Assembly: GCF_944388875.1 (NCBI RefSeq)
Contig: NZ_CALXKQ010000001.1
Location: 248,001-312,000, forward strand
Origin: an uncultured Brachyspira sp.
GTDB taxonomy: Bacteria; Spirochaetota; Brachyspiria; Brachyspirales; Brachyspiraceae
Direction of reading: 5' to 3'
Length of the DNA stretch: 64,000 bases
The notes below the pieces were generated by a model. It was not told the DNA's origin. It did no database searches and saw nothing but the letters and a program-made list of their open reading frames with translations. Shown here piece after piece: positions 1-10,087 of the stretch; position 1 is the stretch's first letter; each line of letters starts with the position of its first letter. The position numbers and the translations under genes were made by a program.

Positions 1-608
1 CCTCTTACATCCATATTAAATGCAAATATGAATATAGGGTCTAGTATTATGTTTACTACAGCACCTATAAGAACAGTAAACATGCTTGTCTTTGCCTTAC
101 CCTGTGCAGTAATAAACGTATTTAATCCCAATGCCAATTGAACAAATATTGTACCTATAGAATATATACGCAAATATCTTAATGCATATATAATAGTATT
201 TTCACTGGCTCCGAAAAGCATAAGTATAGGCTCAGCAAATATCAATAATAGTATAGTTAATGTTATTGAAATTATTATTAACGTCATAGTACAGTTGCCA
301 AGTATCTCTTCGGCATTATCATAATGCTTTTTTCCCATCATAATAGATGCACGTGGAGAACCGCCCATACTAATAAGATATGCAAATGCTGATACGGCAA
401 TAATTACAGGCATTGTTACACCAACTCCTATTAAAGCCATTGCTCCAATATCTTTAATATGTCCGATATACATTCTATCTACTACATTGTATAAAACGTT
501 TATTATTTGGGCTGCTATGGCAGGAAGGGCTAACTGAAATAATAGTTTTCCTACTGGTTTATTTGCTAAATCATTTGATTTATTGTTTAATACTGCATCA
601 TTACTCAT
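1..608 (-). CDS. MATE family multidrug efflux transporter, N-terminal part
   Basis: This is the first about 202 residues of a MATE (NorM/DinF-like) cation-coupled efflux pump of the inner membrane; the C-terminal half lies beyond base 1. The ATG is at 608 (protein begins MSNDAVLNNK). The family signature follows: QLALPAIAAQIIN in helix 1, then YNVVDRMYIGHI, a conserved block of MATE transporters, and GSPRASIMMGKKHYDNAEEI between later helices. Several hydrophobic segments alternate with short loops as expected. The gene is convergent with nothing visible here; the next gene downstream of its start is the ABC permease on the same strand, 77 bases away. A second, complete MATE gene is at 28478. 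Substrate cannot be told from sequence. The partial state is due to the window edge, not to damage. Confidence 0.88.
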   Translation of the reverse strand, partial: MSNDAVLNNKSNDLANKPVGKLLFQLALPAIAAQIINVLYNVVDRMYIGHIKDIGAMALIGVGVTMPVIIAVSAFAYLISMGGSPRASIMMGKKHYDNAEEILGNCTMTLIIISITLTILLLIFAEPILMLFGASENTIIYALRYLRIYSIGTIFVQLALGLNTFITAQGKAKTSMFTVLIGAVVNIILDPIFIFAFNMDVR

Positions 609-685
609 AATTATTCCATATAACAATTTTTTTATATAGTATACAATATAATAAACCTATTTATATTTTAGTCAAACTATATTAT

Positions 686-1540
686 TTATTCATTTACTCC
701 GCCTGCTGTTATATTAGATATAATTTTTTTGGATAATATTATATACATCACTATAGTTGGTATCAAAACTATGACAACAGTAGCAAACATACCTGAATAA
801 TCATTCGTATATCTCATAGACTGTATCATAGAAAAAAGTCCTATTGACAAAGGGCGTAAATTTGTTCTATTTGCAAATATTAATGCTATAAAATACTCAT
901 TCCATATAGATATAAAATTAAATATAGAAACAGTTATTATTCCCGGCGAGGCTAATGGAAACATAATACTCCAAAAGGCCCTGAAAGGCGTACATCCATC
1001 TATTGCGGCAGACTCTTCAAACGTAGATGATATATCTTTAAAAAATGATATTAAAAAGAAAATTGTAAAAGGTATATGCATAGCTATATAAACCATAATA
1101 AGTATAAATCTGTTATTTATAAGTTTTAAGCTGGTTGCTATACCAAATAACGGAATAACTATCATTATACCAGGTATTCCCATACCAAGCACAAATATAT
1201 TTTTCAAAAGTCTGTTAAATTTAATATCAATTCTAGCTATAGCATAAGAAGCAGGAGCACATAATATAATCAAACCTACACAGGAAACAATAGAATAAAT
1301 AATAGAATTAACAAAATATGTACCTACCCTATTATTAACAAAAGCCTTATAATAATTTTGAAAGTTTATACCAGAAGCAAGCAATTTTCCATCAAAAATA
1401 TCAGCTGTTGTAGATAATGAAGCTAAAAATATCCATCCCAAACATATAAATGTTAATAAACACCAGCTAAACATTATAAAATATTTTAATATAGATGATA
1501 TCTTAATACTTTTTTTTCTTTTTATATTATTGATTGTCAT
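686..1540 (-). CDS. carbohydrate ABC transporter permease (MalG/UgpE type)
   Basis: Inner-membrane subunit of a CUT1-family sugar importer. The 284-residue protein has about six hydrophobic helices and carries the EAA loop at residues 175-200 (FEESAAIDGCTPF then IMFPLASPG), the site where the transport ATPase docks. Length and layout match MalG-type permeases, which are the second permease of such operons. Its start lies 2 bases after the end of the MalF-type gene, so the two are almost certainly co-translated, with the binding-protein gene first in the operon (order 3759 to 686). No ATPase gene is present nearby, so a shared MsmK/UgpC-type ATPase encoded elsewhere probably energises the system. 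The sugar cannot be assigned from sequence alone. Confidence 0.9.
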   Translation of the reverse strand: MTINNIKRKKSIKISSILKYFIMFSWCLLTFICLGWIFLASLSTTADIFDGKLLASGINFQNYYKAFVNNRVGTYFVNSIIYSIVSCVGLIILCAPASYAIARIDIKFNRLLKNIFVLGMGIPGIMIVIPLFGIATSLKLINNRFILIMVYIAMHIPFTIFFLISFFKDISSTFEESAAIDGCTPFRAFWSIMFPLASPGIITVSIFNFISIWNEYFIALIFANRTNLRPLSIGLFSMIQSMRYTNDYSGMFATVVIVLIPTIVMYIILSKKIISNITAGGVNE

Positions 1541-1542
1541 AA

Positions 1543-2451
1543 TTATTTATTTTTATCCTTTATCAATAAGTTTACTAACAAGAAAGAAATCAATGCTATT
1601 ATAGACAAAATAACGCATACCGAAGCTCCTAATCCTGCATTTCTCTCAGATATTGTAACCTCAGAACCGAATAATTGAGTATACATATATACTTTTGGAG
1701 TAACTGTACCAGGCAATGCAAAAAGAGGTGAAAATATTTGAGACCATACAAATATTCCAAATGATTCCACACTCCATATAACTATAGCACTTTTTACAGC
1801 ACCTAAAATCATTGGAAAAGTAATATTAAAAAATTTATCAAAAGAATTAGCCCCATCTATTGAAGCAGAATCGTATAAACTTGCAGGTATTGATTCCATA
1901 GATGCTGAAAACATAACCATATAATAACCTATATTAGAAAATGAATATGCTGTCAATATTGCAATAAATATATAGTCAGGGGAAGCCCATTTTACTTGTG
2001 CTAAAGAATTCAGTCCTATTAATGTAAAAAATGATTTTAAAAATCCATAATCAGGCTGAAAGAAATAATGAATCCACATTGTAGCCAAAGCAACCGATGA
2101 TATAATATTAGGCATATATATAACTGTTTTGAAAAATGATTTAAATCTTATATTGGAAAATGTAATAACAGAAGCAAAAAATAAAGCTATAGAAAAAACT
2201 ATAATTCCTCCTATAATCCATATTAAAAATACATTAAGTAAAGATCTAACAAATAATTCACTATTAAAAAGATAAATAAAATTTTCAAGTCCTACAAATT
2301 TCCAATTAGCAAAACTGTCAGATATAGTTTTTACATAAAAAAGACTCATAATCCCAGTTCTAAAAGCAGGATATAAAAATGTCAATATAAATACTATTAA
2401 GGCAGGAAGTACAAAAACTACCGCTGTTATTTTACTATATTTTTTATACAT
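1543..2451 (-). CDS. carbohydrate ABC transporter permease (MalF/UgpA type)
   Basis: First permease of the same CUT1 sugar importer. The 302-residue protein starts with a membrane helix (VVFVLPALIVFILTFLYP), a typical MalF/UgpA beginning, has about six helices, and shows an EAA loop around residues 187-215 (SIPASLYDSASIDGA, then ITFPMI). It sits between the lipoprotein binding-protein gene, 66 bases upstream, and the MalG-type permease, 2 bases downstream. A hairpin with a T-run in the 66-base gap probably lowers permease expression relative to the binding protein, a usual arrangement in this transporter class. Confidence 0.9.
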   Translation of the reverse strand: MYKKYSKITAVVFVLPALIVFILTFLYPAFRTGIMSLFYVKTISDSFANWKFVGLENFIYLFNSELFVRSLLNVFLIWIIGGIIVFSIALFFASVITFSNIRFKSFFKTVIYMPNIISSVALATMWIHYFFQPDYGFLKSFFTLIGLNSLAQVKWASPDYIFIAILTAYSFSNIGYYMVMFSASMESIPASLYDSASIDGANSFDKFFNITFPMILGAVKSAIVIWSVESFGIFVWSQIFSPLFALPGTVTPKVYMYTQLFGSEVTISERNAGLGASVCVILSIIALISFLLVNLLIKDKNK

Positions 2452-2462
2452 ACTATATACTC

Positions 2463-2500
2463 AAAAACTGTAAGGAGAGAATAATCCTCTCCCTACAGTG
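2463..2500 (-). terminator. intercistronic hairpin, probable partial terminator
   Basis: An imperfect stem pairs 2467-2479 with 2487-2499 (ACTGTA and GGAGAG against CTCTCC and TACAGT, one mismatch). Read on the minus strand it is followed by a short T-run. It lies between the binding-protein gene and its permease, where it would allow more binding protein than permease to be made. Confidence 0.6.
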
Positions 2501-2517
2501 ATTATAACAAAACTATT

Positions 2518-3759
2518 TTATTTTTTCATCTCAGCTACAAACTCTTCAGCTGTTATTTGACCAGACATTAATTTTATAATATTAGCATTTATAACAGGTG
2601 TTTTTTCTGTATTAACATCTATTCCTCCGTCTATAGGATAATATTTTCCTAATTTAGGGAATATTTCTTTAGTATCTTCAAGCTGTTTAGTCCAATATGT
2701 TGTCATAGTAGATACAGGAAGTGCATAAGAACGCTTAGCTATCTCTTCATCCCATTTTCCAGTTGTAAGATGAACTATTATATCAAATACTTCTTTAGGA
2801 TATTTTGTATCTTTATTGATTTGGAAAGACTGACTTCCATACTGCATATCATAAAGTCCGTCAGTTCCGCCTTCAACTGTAGGATAAGGGAAATGTCCCC
2901 ATTCAAAATCCTCTCCTGCTGTAGCCATTACAAAATTAGGAACCCAAGTACCATTTAAAAACATAGCAGCTTCTCCTCTGGCTAATTCATGTCTTCCTGC
3001 TGGGAATTTATTTCCTGCAACCTTAGGAGATACATATCCCAATTCCACCATTTCCTGCCAGTCTTTAGCAGCTTTTAAAACTATAGGATCATCCCATAAT
3101 CCTTCCATAGCTACTTTTTGCACAAATTCCGTACCCTTATATCTAGCTATATGATATCCCAATAAAGCATTAATCTCAGCATCATCATCTGTAATAGGAG
3201 GTATTCCTAAAGCTTTTATTTTAGCACAAGCATCTTTAAACTCTGCCCATGTTTCAGGTACTTTTTCTATACCAGCATCTCTGAATATTTTTTTATTGTA
3301 ATTAAATACAAATACAAAAGGCTGATATGGTATAGAATATAGATGTCCATCACCAGCATGCTGTCTGCCCAAGTCTAATAATGATTTTATAATAACATCC
3401 TGATAAGGTTTTCCGCCTGTAGTATCATAAACATTAGTAATATAATCATCTAAAGGCAATGCATATTTTTTCCAAAGTTTAGAAGTTCTTTCAATATCTT
3501 CATCCCAAAAATCTATCACCTGTCCGTAATCCAAAGCAGGCTCAAGAGTTTTTCTGATTTCACGTCCATTGAAATTCATCTCTACTTCTATATCAGGATG
3601 CTGCTTCATATAATCCTCAATAGCAGCCTTAACTGCCTGACCTTGAGATTCTGTTTCATTCCACATTGACCAATAAACTATTTTCTTTTTTTCTGTATTA
3701 CTGCCTGAACATGACAGTAAAAATACAAATACTAATAAAATGAATAAGATTTTTTTCAT
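2518..3759 (-). CDS. sugar ABC transporter substrate-binding lipoprotein (family 1)
   Basis: Extracytoplasmic solute-binding protein of the sugar importer. The 413-residue sequence opens with a lipoprotein signal (MKKILFILLVFVFLLSCSGS; lipobox LLSC, lipidated Cys17). The mature part has family 1 binding-protein features: IVYWSMWNETESQGQAV at the N-terminus, PYQPFVFVFNYNKKIF in the hinge region, and FLNGTWVPNF with aromatic residues in the binding cleft. It is the first gene of the three-gene operon; the 300 bases upstream hold the presumed promoter and a CAGATG-ACC-CATCTG palindrome. Family membership is strong; ligand is unknown. Confidence 0.9.
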   Translation of the reverse strand: MKKILFILLVFVFLLSCSGSNTEKKKIVYWSMWNETESQGQAVKAAIEDYMKQHPDIEVEMNFNGREIRKTLEPALDYGQVIDFWDEDIERTSKLWKKYALPLDDYITNVYDTTGGKPYQDVIIKSLLDLGRQHAGDGHLYSIPYQPFVFVFNYNKKIFRDAGIEKVPETWAEFKDACAKIKALGIPPITDDDAEINALLGYHIARYKGTEFVQKVAMEGLWDDPIVLKAAKDWQEMVELGYVSPKVAGNKFPAGRHELARGEAAMFLNGTWVPNFVMATAGEDFEWGHFPYPTVEGGTDGLYDMQYGSQSFQINKDTKYPKEVFDIIVHLTTGKWDEEIAKRSYALPVSTMTTYWTKQLEDTKEIFPKLGKYYPIDGGIDVNTEKTPVINANIIKLMSGQITAEEFVAEMKK

Positions 3760-3869
3760 AGTAAAATCTACCCTCCAAAAAATATTTAATTTTTATTTAT
3801 TTGATTTTTAAGGCAATGTTATTTCACAGATATTAATATATTGTGAATAAATATGAATTGTATTTAATA

Positions 3870-3884
3870 CAGATGACCCATCTG
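3870..3884. promoter_or_regulatory. short palindrome upstream of the sugar ABC operon, possible operator
   Basis: A perfect 6-base inverted repeat, CAGATG and CATCTG around a 3-base centre, lies about 110 bases upstream of the binding-protein start in an otherwise AT-rich leader. It could be a repressor site. I see no clear minus-strand promoter next to it, so the call is tentative. Nothing else recognisable lies in 3760-4057. Confidence 0.3.
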
Positions 3885-4057
3885 CAAATATTAAAGAATT
3901 GGAGGAAAGCAGTATTTATAGATGAAATGCATAGTATGACTTTTTTTAAAAATTTTCATAATAAAATACCTTTGAATAACTTTACTCTATGTTACAGATA
4001 TTAAATTAATATATTAAAAAAGTCAATTATTATTTTTATTATTTAATATAAAATTTA

Positions 4058-4438
4058 TTAAACATATTTTTCCATTTGATGATATATTATATCAGCCAAA
4101 CCGAAAGTTTTAGTTTTAGAGAATTCTTTTGCATATTCATCATAAAGCATATCTCCAAAAATTTGTTCAGCCATACCGCCGTCTATTAAACCGCTTTTAT
4201 CAACTGTTTTTCTCATTTCTTTAAGCATCTGATTAATCATTAATGCTTCAAAATCCTCTGAAACTTGTCTTAAGCGTTTTTTTTCAAATTCTTTATCATA
4301 TTTTGATATATTATTATTTTCTAAAGAAGATGCTTCATCTATAGAAAATTTAGCATTTCCGTATTGTTTTTTTGTGTTTTCTAATTTAGAAAGATTAGCA
4401 CTATTCATACTTAAATTATATTTATCAGTTATATTCAT
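4058..4438 (-). CDS. flgJ: flagellar rod-binding protein FlgJ, single-domain form
   Basis: Rod-binding protein of periplasmic flagellum assembly. The 126-residue protein matches the N-terminal rod-binding domain of FlgJ: VSEDFEALMINQMLKEMRKT at about 60-79, then GGMAEQIFGDMLYDEYAKEFSKT and a final FGLADIIYHQM. The C-terminal muramidase domain of enterobacterial FlgJ is absent, which is normal in spirochaetes rather than a truncation. No signal peptide is visible. It stands alone here, between the sugar operon and a chemoreceptor gene, on the same strand as both. Confidence 0.85.
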   Translation of the reverse strand: MNITDKYNLSMNSANLSKLENTKKQYGNAKFSIDEASSLENNNISKYDKEFEKKRLRQVSEDFEALMINQMLKEMRKTVDKSGLIDGGMAEQIFGDMLYDEYAKEFSKTKTFGLADIIYHQMEKYV

Positions 4439-4510
4439 ATCTTAATCCCAAATTGTTAAATATATAAAATTTTATCGGTAAAGCAAATAAAGCCATTAGT
4501 ATTTTTTATA

Positions 4511-4552
4511 GCAAATAAAAAAGGCTTAAACCGCATTAAAGATTTAAGCCTT
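4511..4552 (-). terminator. intrinsic terminator of the chemoreceptor gene
   Basis: AAGGCTTAAA at 4521-4530 pairs with TTTAAGCCTT at 4543-4552. On the minus strand a T-rich run follows (4511-4520). It lies just after the stop codon of the 964-residue chemoreceptor. Confidence 0.8.
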
Positions 4553-4563
4553 ATATTTTTAAA

Positions 4564-7458
4564 TTACCAAGTTACAATGTACTCAGTATAAATATAGCCT
4601 TTGCTTATTGATTTAGTCATTTTTACCTTTGAACTATTAGGATATTTATACCTTATTATATTTTTTATCATTTCATCATAATAAGTTTCTATAATAGAAT
4701 CATAATTAGGGAAATAATGTAAATGATAAATTATACGTTTTTTCTCTGCTTTTACAGCTTCAATATTAATATTCTTAAACATCTTTTTATTGAAATTAAT
4801 AAATATATCAGCTAAAGTACGTTTTTGAGCAACTTTTATCAGCATTTTAGTAAATATACTAAACTTTTTAAAATCATATCTTGCTTTCTCTCTTATACCA
4901 TCTCTTGAACCTTCATAAAACTCATCCATTATAGTAGTCATTGGTATAAAACATGAAGAAGATAATGGATATTTCTTTCTAAATTTCAATTTCTTAATAT
5001 CTTTAAAGAGTAATTTGGAATCATCAGGCATTTGTTCAAGCATTTGTTGGAATTTATCTTTGCCGAAAGTTGCTATAACAAATCTATAAATACTTAAAAC
5101 AAAAGCACTTCTGCCGTAAGCTCTATCCCCTTCATTAATAACTTTAATCTTCTCTTTAATAACCTCTTCAAAATCCTTAACAACATAGTTAGACATTTCT
5201 TTTTCTAAAGTGTCTACAGAATCATTAGCAACATTTGATAACTGTTCTATTTCTTTAATAAGTCCGAAAACATTTCCTATACTTTCGCTCATGTTCTGAG
5301 TTCTGGAAACTATATCATCAGTATTTTGAGATACTAATTTCATAGCTTCATCATTCTTTTTAGACAAATCTGAAAGATTTACCAAATCATCTTTAGCAAC
5401 GGATATTCTGCCATGCAGTGTAGTATACTGTTCTTTAATTTCTTTTACAGCATCATATAAACTTTCTATAGAGCCGCTTATCTCATTTGTAGATACATAC
5501 TTTTCATCAGAAACTTTTTTTACTTTAGTCATAGTATTAACAAAATTCTGCATTTTATTAAGCATGTCTTCTATACCGATAATTCTATCAGTCATACTTG
5601 ACATAATGAGATTCATTTCTTTTTCTATATCTCTTAATATTTTCCAAGCCTTTTCAGACTGCAAATTAGTAGTTGTAGCAAGTTTTCTAATTTCTTCAGC
5701 AACAACAGCAAATCCCTTACCTTGTTCTCCAGCATGAGCAGCCTCAATAGCAGCATTCATCGCCAACATGTTTGTCTGCTGAGATATATCTATTGTAGAG
5801 TTTACGAAGTCTGTTATACCTCTTATAGAAGTAATAAGTGATTTTGTAATGCTCTCTGTTTTCATTATTTTTTCTTTACTGTCTTCAGTTAAAGCAACCA
5901 TTTTTTCTGATTCTTCTTTTGCTTTTCCTACAGAAGCAGATACCTCCTGCATATCCTTTTGCATAGTTACAGTTAATGAATTAATTTGATTCAAGCTCAC
6001 AGACTGATCATCAATTTTTCTTTGAAGATTATTAGTCATATCATCAATGGAAATTAATTCTGCTAAACTTGAAGCTATAATTTTATATATTTCCAAATTA
6101 CTGCTTTCTACATGTTTAAACTCTGTTTGCTGAGATGATATATTATCTACTATTAAACTCACAGATTCTGTCATTGATCCTGCAGACTCAGATATATCTA
6201 TCATCTTTTCTTTTAAAGCATTGCTTTGCTCTTTTGATATTTTGAGAGTTTTTGATACGCTTGAAAATACATGCTGAATCATATCAAAAAATATTCTTAT
6301 CCAAGTACTCAAATCCCCAAGAGAGTCCTTAGAATTAATCCTGCTTACATTTACAAATATATTATTATCAAATACTCCAGACTCTAATTCCTGAGATATT
6401 TTTTCCAAAGGTTTCAATGATATAGGTATTGTAATATTTAGTACAACTATAATAATTATTACAGCAACTATTAATATTAAAAATATTGTATTATTTGTTG
6501 CTGTTAAAACATTATAGAAATAATTTGTAGGAACATACATGAAAATATTATAAAAACCGTTATCAAATTGTCTGAAAAATAAAGAATAAGACTGATCATC
6601 AACTATATAGTTTTCTCTTACTCTGGTATTAGTATAGAAAGTTGTATTATTAATAGCATTATCAACCCACTCTATATTTGTTAAACTAGAAAGTATATAA
6701 TTAGGATTATCATGGTAAACTATTTTTTTATTTCTAGAGTCAAAAATTATTGTATTGAAAGGTCCTGTTTTTACTATATTAGTAAACATTTCATAAGCTA
6801 TATCCAAAGATAAATCTGAAAGCGAAACACCTATAAGATTCTCATTCACGCTGGAATATATAGGAGATGAAAAAGAGATAACCTTTTGAGGTCTGTCTAT
6901 ATTCTTTAAATATGGAGAAGAAAAATACACAGTACTTGGTCTTTTAGCCTCTCTATTCCAGTTATCAGGCAAAGCTAAAGAATAAAATTCCTCCTGAGTA
7001 TAATTATCTCTGGAAGTTTCTATTTTAGGCTGCATATTGCCAGTATCTCCAACATCATATAGATATAGAGAATAAATATCTCTCATATATGGATTATTAT
7101 CTACTATATTAGGCTCAAAATATATACCGTTCGCTATTACATGATGCAAATCTCTTTGTGATTTATGGAAACGGTAAATAACTTTTCTAAGGTTTGTGGC
7201 TACATCCCTAACTGTTCCTGTAGAATATAAATCATAAGATACTGTGGCTATATCGGACAAGGAAACAGTTCCTACAGTAGTAGAGGCAAATATATTATCA
7301 AAAGTAGACACCATATCATAAAAATAATTCTGTGATACTGACATTGCTGAATCATATAATGCCTTTTTATTTGTTCTTGTATTTATAAAAATAGTAGGAG
7401 ATAATACCAAAATAACTACTATGACTACCAAAAGAAGTACCTTATTCTTTAAACTCAT
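4564..7458 (-). CDS. methyl-accepting chemotaxis protein with extra C-terminal domain
   Basis: Transmembrane chemoreceptor of 964 residues. An N-terminal helix (about 6-25) is followed by a large periplasmic sensor region (about 30-320, probably Cache-like), a second helix (about 322-345, [20 protein letters not shown]), a linker and a long coiled coil. The signalling tip is clear at about 565-590 ([19 protein letters not shown] then EEIRKLA), where CheA and CheW bind. Unusually, about 195 residues follow the signalling coil (about 770-964): [19 protein letters not shown], a central [16 protein letters not shown], and a final IYTEYIVTW. Their pattern resembles the DUF2378/V4R-like small-molecule binding family known from myxobacterial proteins; that is inference from memory. 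Expression appears single-gene, closed by a terminator. Confidence 0.9.
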   Translation of the reverse strand: MSLKNKVLLLVVIVVILVLSPTIFINTRTNKKALYDSAMSVSQNYFYDMVSTFDNIFASTTVGTVSLSDIATVSYDLYSTGTVRDVATNLRKVIYRFHKSQRDLHHVIANGIYFEPNIVDNNPYMRDIYSLYLYDVGDTGNMQPKIETSRDNYTQEEFYSLALPDNWNREAKRPSTVYFSSPYLKNIDRPQKVISFSSPIYSSVNENLIGVSLSDLSLDIAYEMFTNIVKTGPFNTIIFDSRNKKIVYHDNPNYILSSLTNIEWVDNAINNTTFYTNTRVRENYIVDDQSYSLFFRQFDNGFYNIFMYVPTNYFYNVLTATNNTIFLILIVAVIIIIVVLNITIPISLKPLEKISQELESGVFDNNIFVNVSRINSKDSLGDLSTWIRIFFDMIQHVFSSVSKTLKISKEQSNALKEKMIDISESAGSMTESVSLIVDNISSQQTEFKHVESSNLEIYKIIASSLAELISIDDMTNNLQRKIDDQSVSLNQINSLTVTMQKDMQEVSASVGKAKEESEKMVALTEDSKEKIMKTESITKSLITSIRGITDFVNSTIDISQQTNMLAMNAAIEAAHAGEQGKGFAVVAEEIRKLATTTNLQSEKAWKILRDIEKEMNLIMSSMTDRIIGIEDMLNKMQNFVNTMTKVKKVSDEKYVSTNEISGSIESLYDAVKEIKEQYTTLHGRISVAKDDLVNLSDLSKKNDEAMKLVSQNTDDIVSRTQNMSESIGNVFGLIKEIEQLSNVANDSVDTLEKEMSNYVVKDFEEVIKEKIKVINEGDRAYGRSAFVLSIYRFVIATFGKDKFQQMLEQMPDDSKLLFKDIKKLKFRKKYPLSSSCFIPMTTIMDEFYEGSRDGIREKARYDFKKFSIFTKMLIKVAQKRTLADIFINFNKKMFKNINIEAVKAEKKRIIYHLHYFPNYDSIIETYYDEMIKNIIRYKYPNSSKVKMTKSISKGYIYTEYIVTW

Positions 7459-7548
7459 ATAAAAAACCTTATTATTTTATTAAAAAATTATTACTTAAAT
7501 TGTCGGATATTTCTAATATATTATTGAGAATTATTAAAAATATATATA

Positions 7549-9159
7549 TTATTTTTTGCTAAACCTTCTCAATAGTCTGCCTTTAAACATATTAATAAAT
7601 GACATAAAATCATCATTTCTAAATATTATATTGACTACAGAATATATTAATACTCCAAACAATATAACTATAAAAACTTTAATTATAAAAAATATCCTAG
7701 AATCGCTATTATATAATATGTAGTATTTTAAACCATAAACAGCAGCAGCCATAAATAAACTGGATATAATAGTTTTTACTACCTCTATTTTTTTATTAAT
7801 TATAGATTTAACAGCCATTCTTTTTATAAGCAATACATATAGTATACAAAAAGATACAATATTTGCAATAACACTTGATATTGATATTCCAATAATATCG
7901 AATTTAAATACATAAACACATAAATAATTACTTACAGCATTAATTATAAATGTAAAAAACGCTATATATACAGGAGTTTTCATATCCTTCATAGCATAAA
8001 AAGACTGTACTAATATTCTATAACTAGCTACAAAAAACAATGACACAGATAAATATCTTAAAGCACTTGATACTAAATATGTAGATTTTGAAGAAAATGC
8101 CCCATATTCAAATATCATTCTAACTATTTCTTTACCTAACACTATAAACCCGAAAGTGGCTGGAATAGTAACTAATGCCACAAGTCTTAAAGAATATGAT
8201 AAAGTTTCAACAGCCTCATCTTTTTTGTTGTCTGTTATAAGTTTGTTTAAAGTGGGAAGCATAACAGTTGCAACACTTACAGCAAAAACTCCTAAAACAA
8301 ATTCATGTATTCTAGTAGCAAATGTAACAGCAGAAACCCTACCCTCTCCGATAGCACCTGCAAATGCAGTAGATACCAGTAAATTGATCTGATATATACT
8401 AGCTCCAAATATACCGGGAGCAAATAATTTTATCATTTTTATAACATAAGGATCTTTAAAATTGAAATAAGGCTTAAAACTAAATCCCTGCTTATGAACA
8501 AAAGGCATTTGATACACAAACTGCACAAATCCTCCCAGTAATACAGCAAATGCAAATACATAAGCCATATTGCTGAAAAAATTAGGCATAAAAAAATAAA
8601 AAAACAGTGCCATAGATATAATGACTGTATTTAAAAGTATAGGACTTGCTGCCGAAATGGAATAATATCCTCTTATATTAAGAACTCCCTGCATTAATGC
8701 TGCTAATGATATAAATAGAAGATATGGAAACATTATTCTTGATAAATCGGATGCCAAACTTAATGCCTCTATATTATCTTTTCCAGATTTATAAAGTATA
8801 TTAACAAGTAAAGGAGAAATTATGATACCAACAGCAACAACACCTATAAGTATTAATCCAAGAAGTGTAAAAACAGCTCTAAAAAATTTTTTTGATTCCT
8901 CTTTTCCTTTTTCTTTTTCAAGCTCTGTAAATACTGGTATAAAACTTGCTACCATATTGCCTTCAGCAAATAAACGCCTTAAAAGATTTGGAAGTATAAA
9001 TCCTATGGCAAAAGCATCAGCTATAAATGTAGTTCCAAGTAATGCCCCCTGTATTTGATCTCTGACAAGTCCGAATACTCTGCTTATTGTTGTTACAAGC
9101 GACATTTTTAATGATGATTTGGCTATTTTTTCTTTGCTTACTGTTTTATTATCTGACAT
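7549..9159 (-). CDS. murJ: lipid II flippase MurJ
   Basis: Integral membrane flippase moving lipid II across the inner membrane for peptidoglycan synthesis. The 536-residue protein is the usual MurJ length with about 14 hydrophobic helices. Signature segments include SRVFGLVRDQIQGALLGTT near residues 25-43, AFAIGFILPNLLRRLFAEGN at about 48-67 and FIPVFTELEKEKGKEESKKF at about 73-92, all characteristic of the MviN/MurJ family with its central arginines. It is divergent from the rhodanese gene at 9514; both promoters must lie in 9160-9360. No neighbouring wall-synthesis genes are present. Confidence 0.95.
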   Translation of the reverse strand: MSDNKTVSKEKIAKSSLKMSLVTTISRVFGLVRDQIQGALLGTTFIADAFAIGFILPNLLRRLFAEGNMVASFIPVFTELEKEKGKEESKKFFRAVFTLLGLILIGVVAVGIIISPLLVNILYKSGKDNIEALSLASDLSRIMFPYLLFISLAALMQGVLNIRGYYSISAASPILLNTVIISMALFFYFFMPNFFSNMAYVFAFAVLLGGFVQFVYQMPFVHKQGFSFKPYFNFKDPYVIKMIKLFAPGIFGASIYQINLLVSTAFAGAIGEGRVSAVTFATRIHEFVLGVFAVSVATVMLPTLNKLITDNKKDEAVETLSYSLRLVALVTIPATFGFIVLGKEIVRMIFEYGAFSSKSTYLVSSALRYLSVSLFFVASYRILVQSFYAMKDMKTPVYIAFFTFIINAVSNYLCVYVFKFDIIGISISSVIANIVSFCILYVLLIKRMAVKSIINKKIEVVKTIISSLFMAAAVYGLKYYILYNSDSRIFFIIKVFIVILFGVLIYSVVNIIFRNDDFMSFINMFKGRLLRRFSKK

Positions 9160-9330
9160 ATTTCCTCTATAATAAATAAACTGCTGATAGTTTTTATTTT
9201 AAAATATTATTAATTATAACAGTATATCAAACATATCATAAAAAGCGAATTTATACTAAAAATTTTTTAGTTTTTTAGTTTATATATTTTTATGCATGCT
9301 TCTTTGAATAATGCTGCAGTAAAAAAATAA

Positions 9331-9359
9331 TTGACACAAAACAAAGCCAAATATAGAAA
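9331..9359 (+). promoter_or_regulatory. possible promoter of the rhodanese gene
   Basis: A perfect TTGACA (9331-9336) stands 17 bases before TAGAAA (9354-9359), a 4 of 6 match to a -10 box. If used, transcription starts near 9366 and leaves a leader of about 150 bases. This argues against a TTG start at 9331 for the coding sequence. Confidence 0.35.
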
Positions 9360-9513
9360 AATAAAAATTAATTATGAAACAAATCTATTAATAATACATC
9401 AAAATGAAATCAAATTTTTCTTAAAAAAAATAAAAAAATTACGTTTTTGTGGAACTTTTACAAAAAATATTCGTCTAATTAATAAATTAAATATACATAT
9501 AGGGAGTATACCT

Positions 9514-9936
9514 ATAAAAAGAAATCTTTTTATTATTTTCACACTATTATTAACAGCAGTTATGAGCAATGCTCAAACAGCAAAAACCGAATCATACGAA
9601 CTTGACAATATAAAAGTTGTCAACAAAAACGGATTAGCACTTAATGACTTTATATCGCTGCTTAAATCTGATCCTAATATAGTATTGGTTGATGCAAGAA
9701 CACCAGAAGAAATTAAAGAAACAGGAACTATAAAAAACTCTGTTAATATTGACTACAGAGCTAAAGGCTACAGCAAAAAATTATTATCACTAGACAAAAA
9801 CAAAAAATACATGTTCTATTGCAAAACAGGAGGACGCTCTGGAAAAACTGTGCAGTATATGCTTGATAACGGATTTAAAAATATTAATTATCTAAAAGAT
9901 GCAGGATATGCAGAACTTTCAGTCGCTTTGAAATAA
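9514..9936 (+). CDS. exported rhodanese-like sulfurtransferase, apparent AUA start
   Basis: Single rhodanese domain behind a signal peptide, so a periplasmic sulfur-transfer protein. The signal is KRNLFIIFTLLLTAVMSNAQ; the domain runs from ISLLKSDPNIVLVDARTPEE to the end. The active-site loop CKTGGRSGK holds the catalytic cysteine in the usual place. No ATG, GTG or TTG lies near the signal peptide. GGGAG at 9502-9506 stands 7 bases before ATA at 9514, exactly where a start should be, so I place the start there. The only in-frame alternative is TTG at 9331, which would add 61 lysine- and asparagine-rich residues ahead of the signal peptide. The reading frame is otherwise intact, so either AUA is used or the start codon has mutated. 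Confidence 0.7.
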   Translation: MKRNLFIIFTLLLTAVMSNAQTAKTESYELDNIKVVNKNGLALNDFISLLKSDPNIVLVDARTPEEIKETGTIKNSVNIDYRAKGYSKKLLSLDKNKKYMFYCKTGGRSGKTVQYMLDNGFKNINYLKDAGYAELSVALK

Positions 9937-9976
9937 GTTTAATTGAATAAATATACTTAATTTAAATAAATACAAA

Positions 9977-10012
9977 AAGAGGGACTGTTTATTACAGTCC
10001 CTCTTTATAATT
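9977..10012 (+). terminator. intrinsic terminator after the rhodanese gene
   Basis: A perfect 13-base stem pairs 9977-9989 with 9994-10006 around a 4-base loop and is followed by a T-rich stretch. This is among the strongest terminators in the window. Confidence 0.9.
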
Positions 10013-10087
10013 TTACTTATAATTAATTATAAAATTTATTATATATAAGGCTATTGAATAAATATATTTTAAATATATTATACATTG

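Noticed and set aside
686-3759. Broken ABC operon because no ATPase is present
   Set aside because: CUT1 sugar importers commonly share one ATPase encoded elsewhere.
4058-4438. FlgJ as a truncated gene
   Set aside because: Single-domain FlgJ without muramidase is the normal spirochaete form.
9331-9513. TTG start at 9331 for the rhodanese
   Set aside because: It would put 61 low-complexity residues ahead of a signal peptide, has no Shine-Dalgarno, and coincides with a TTGACA promoter box.
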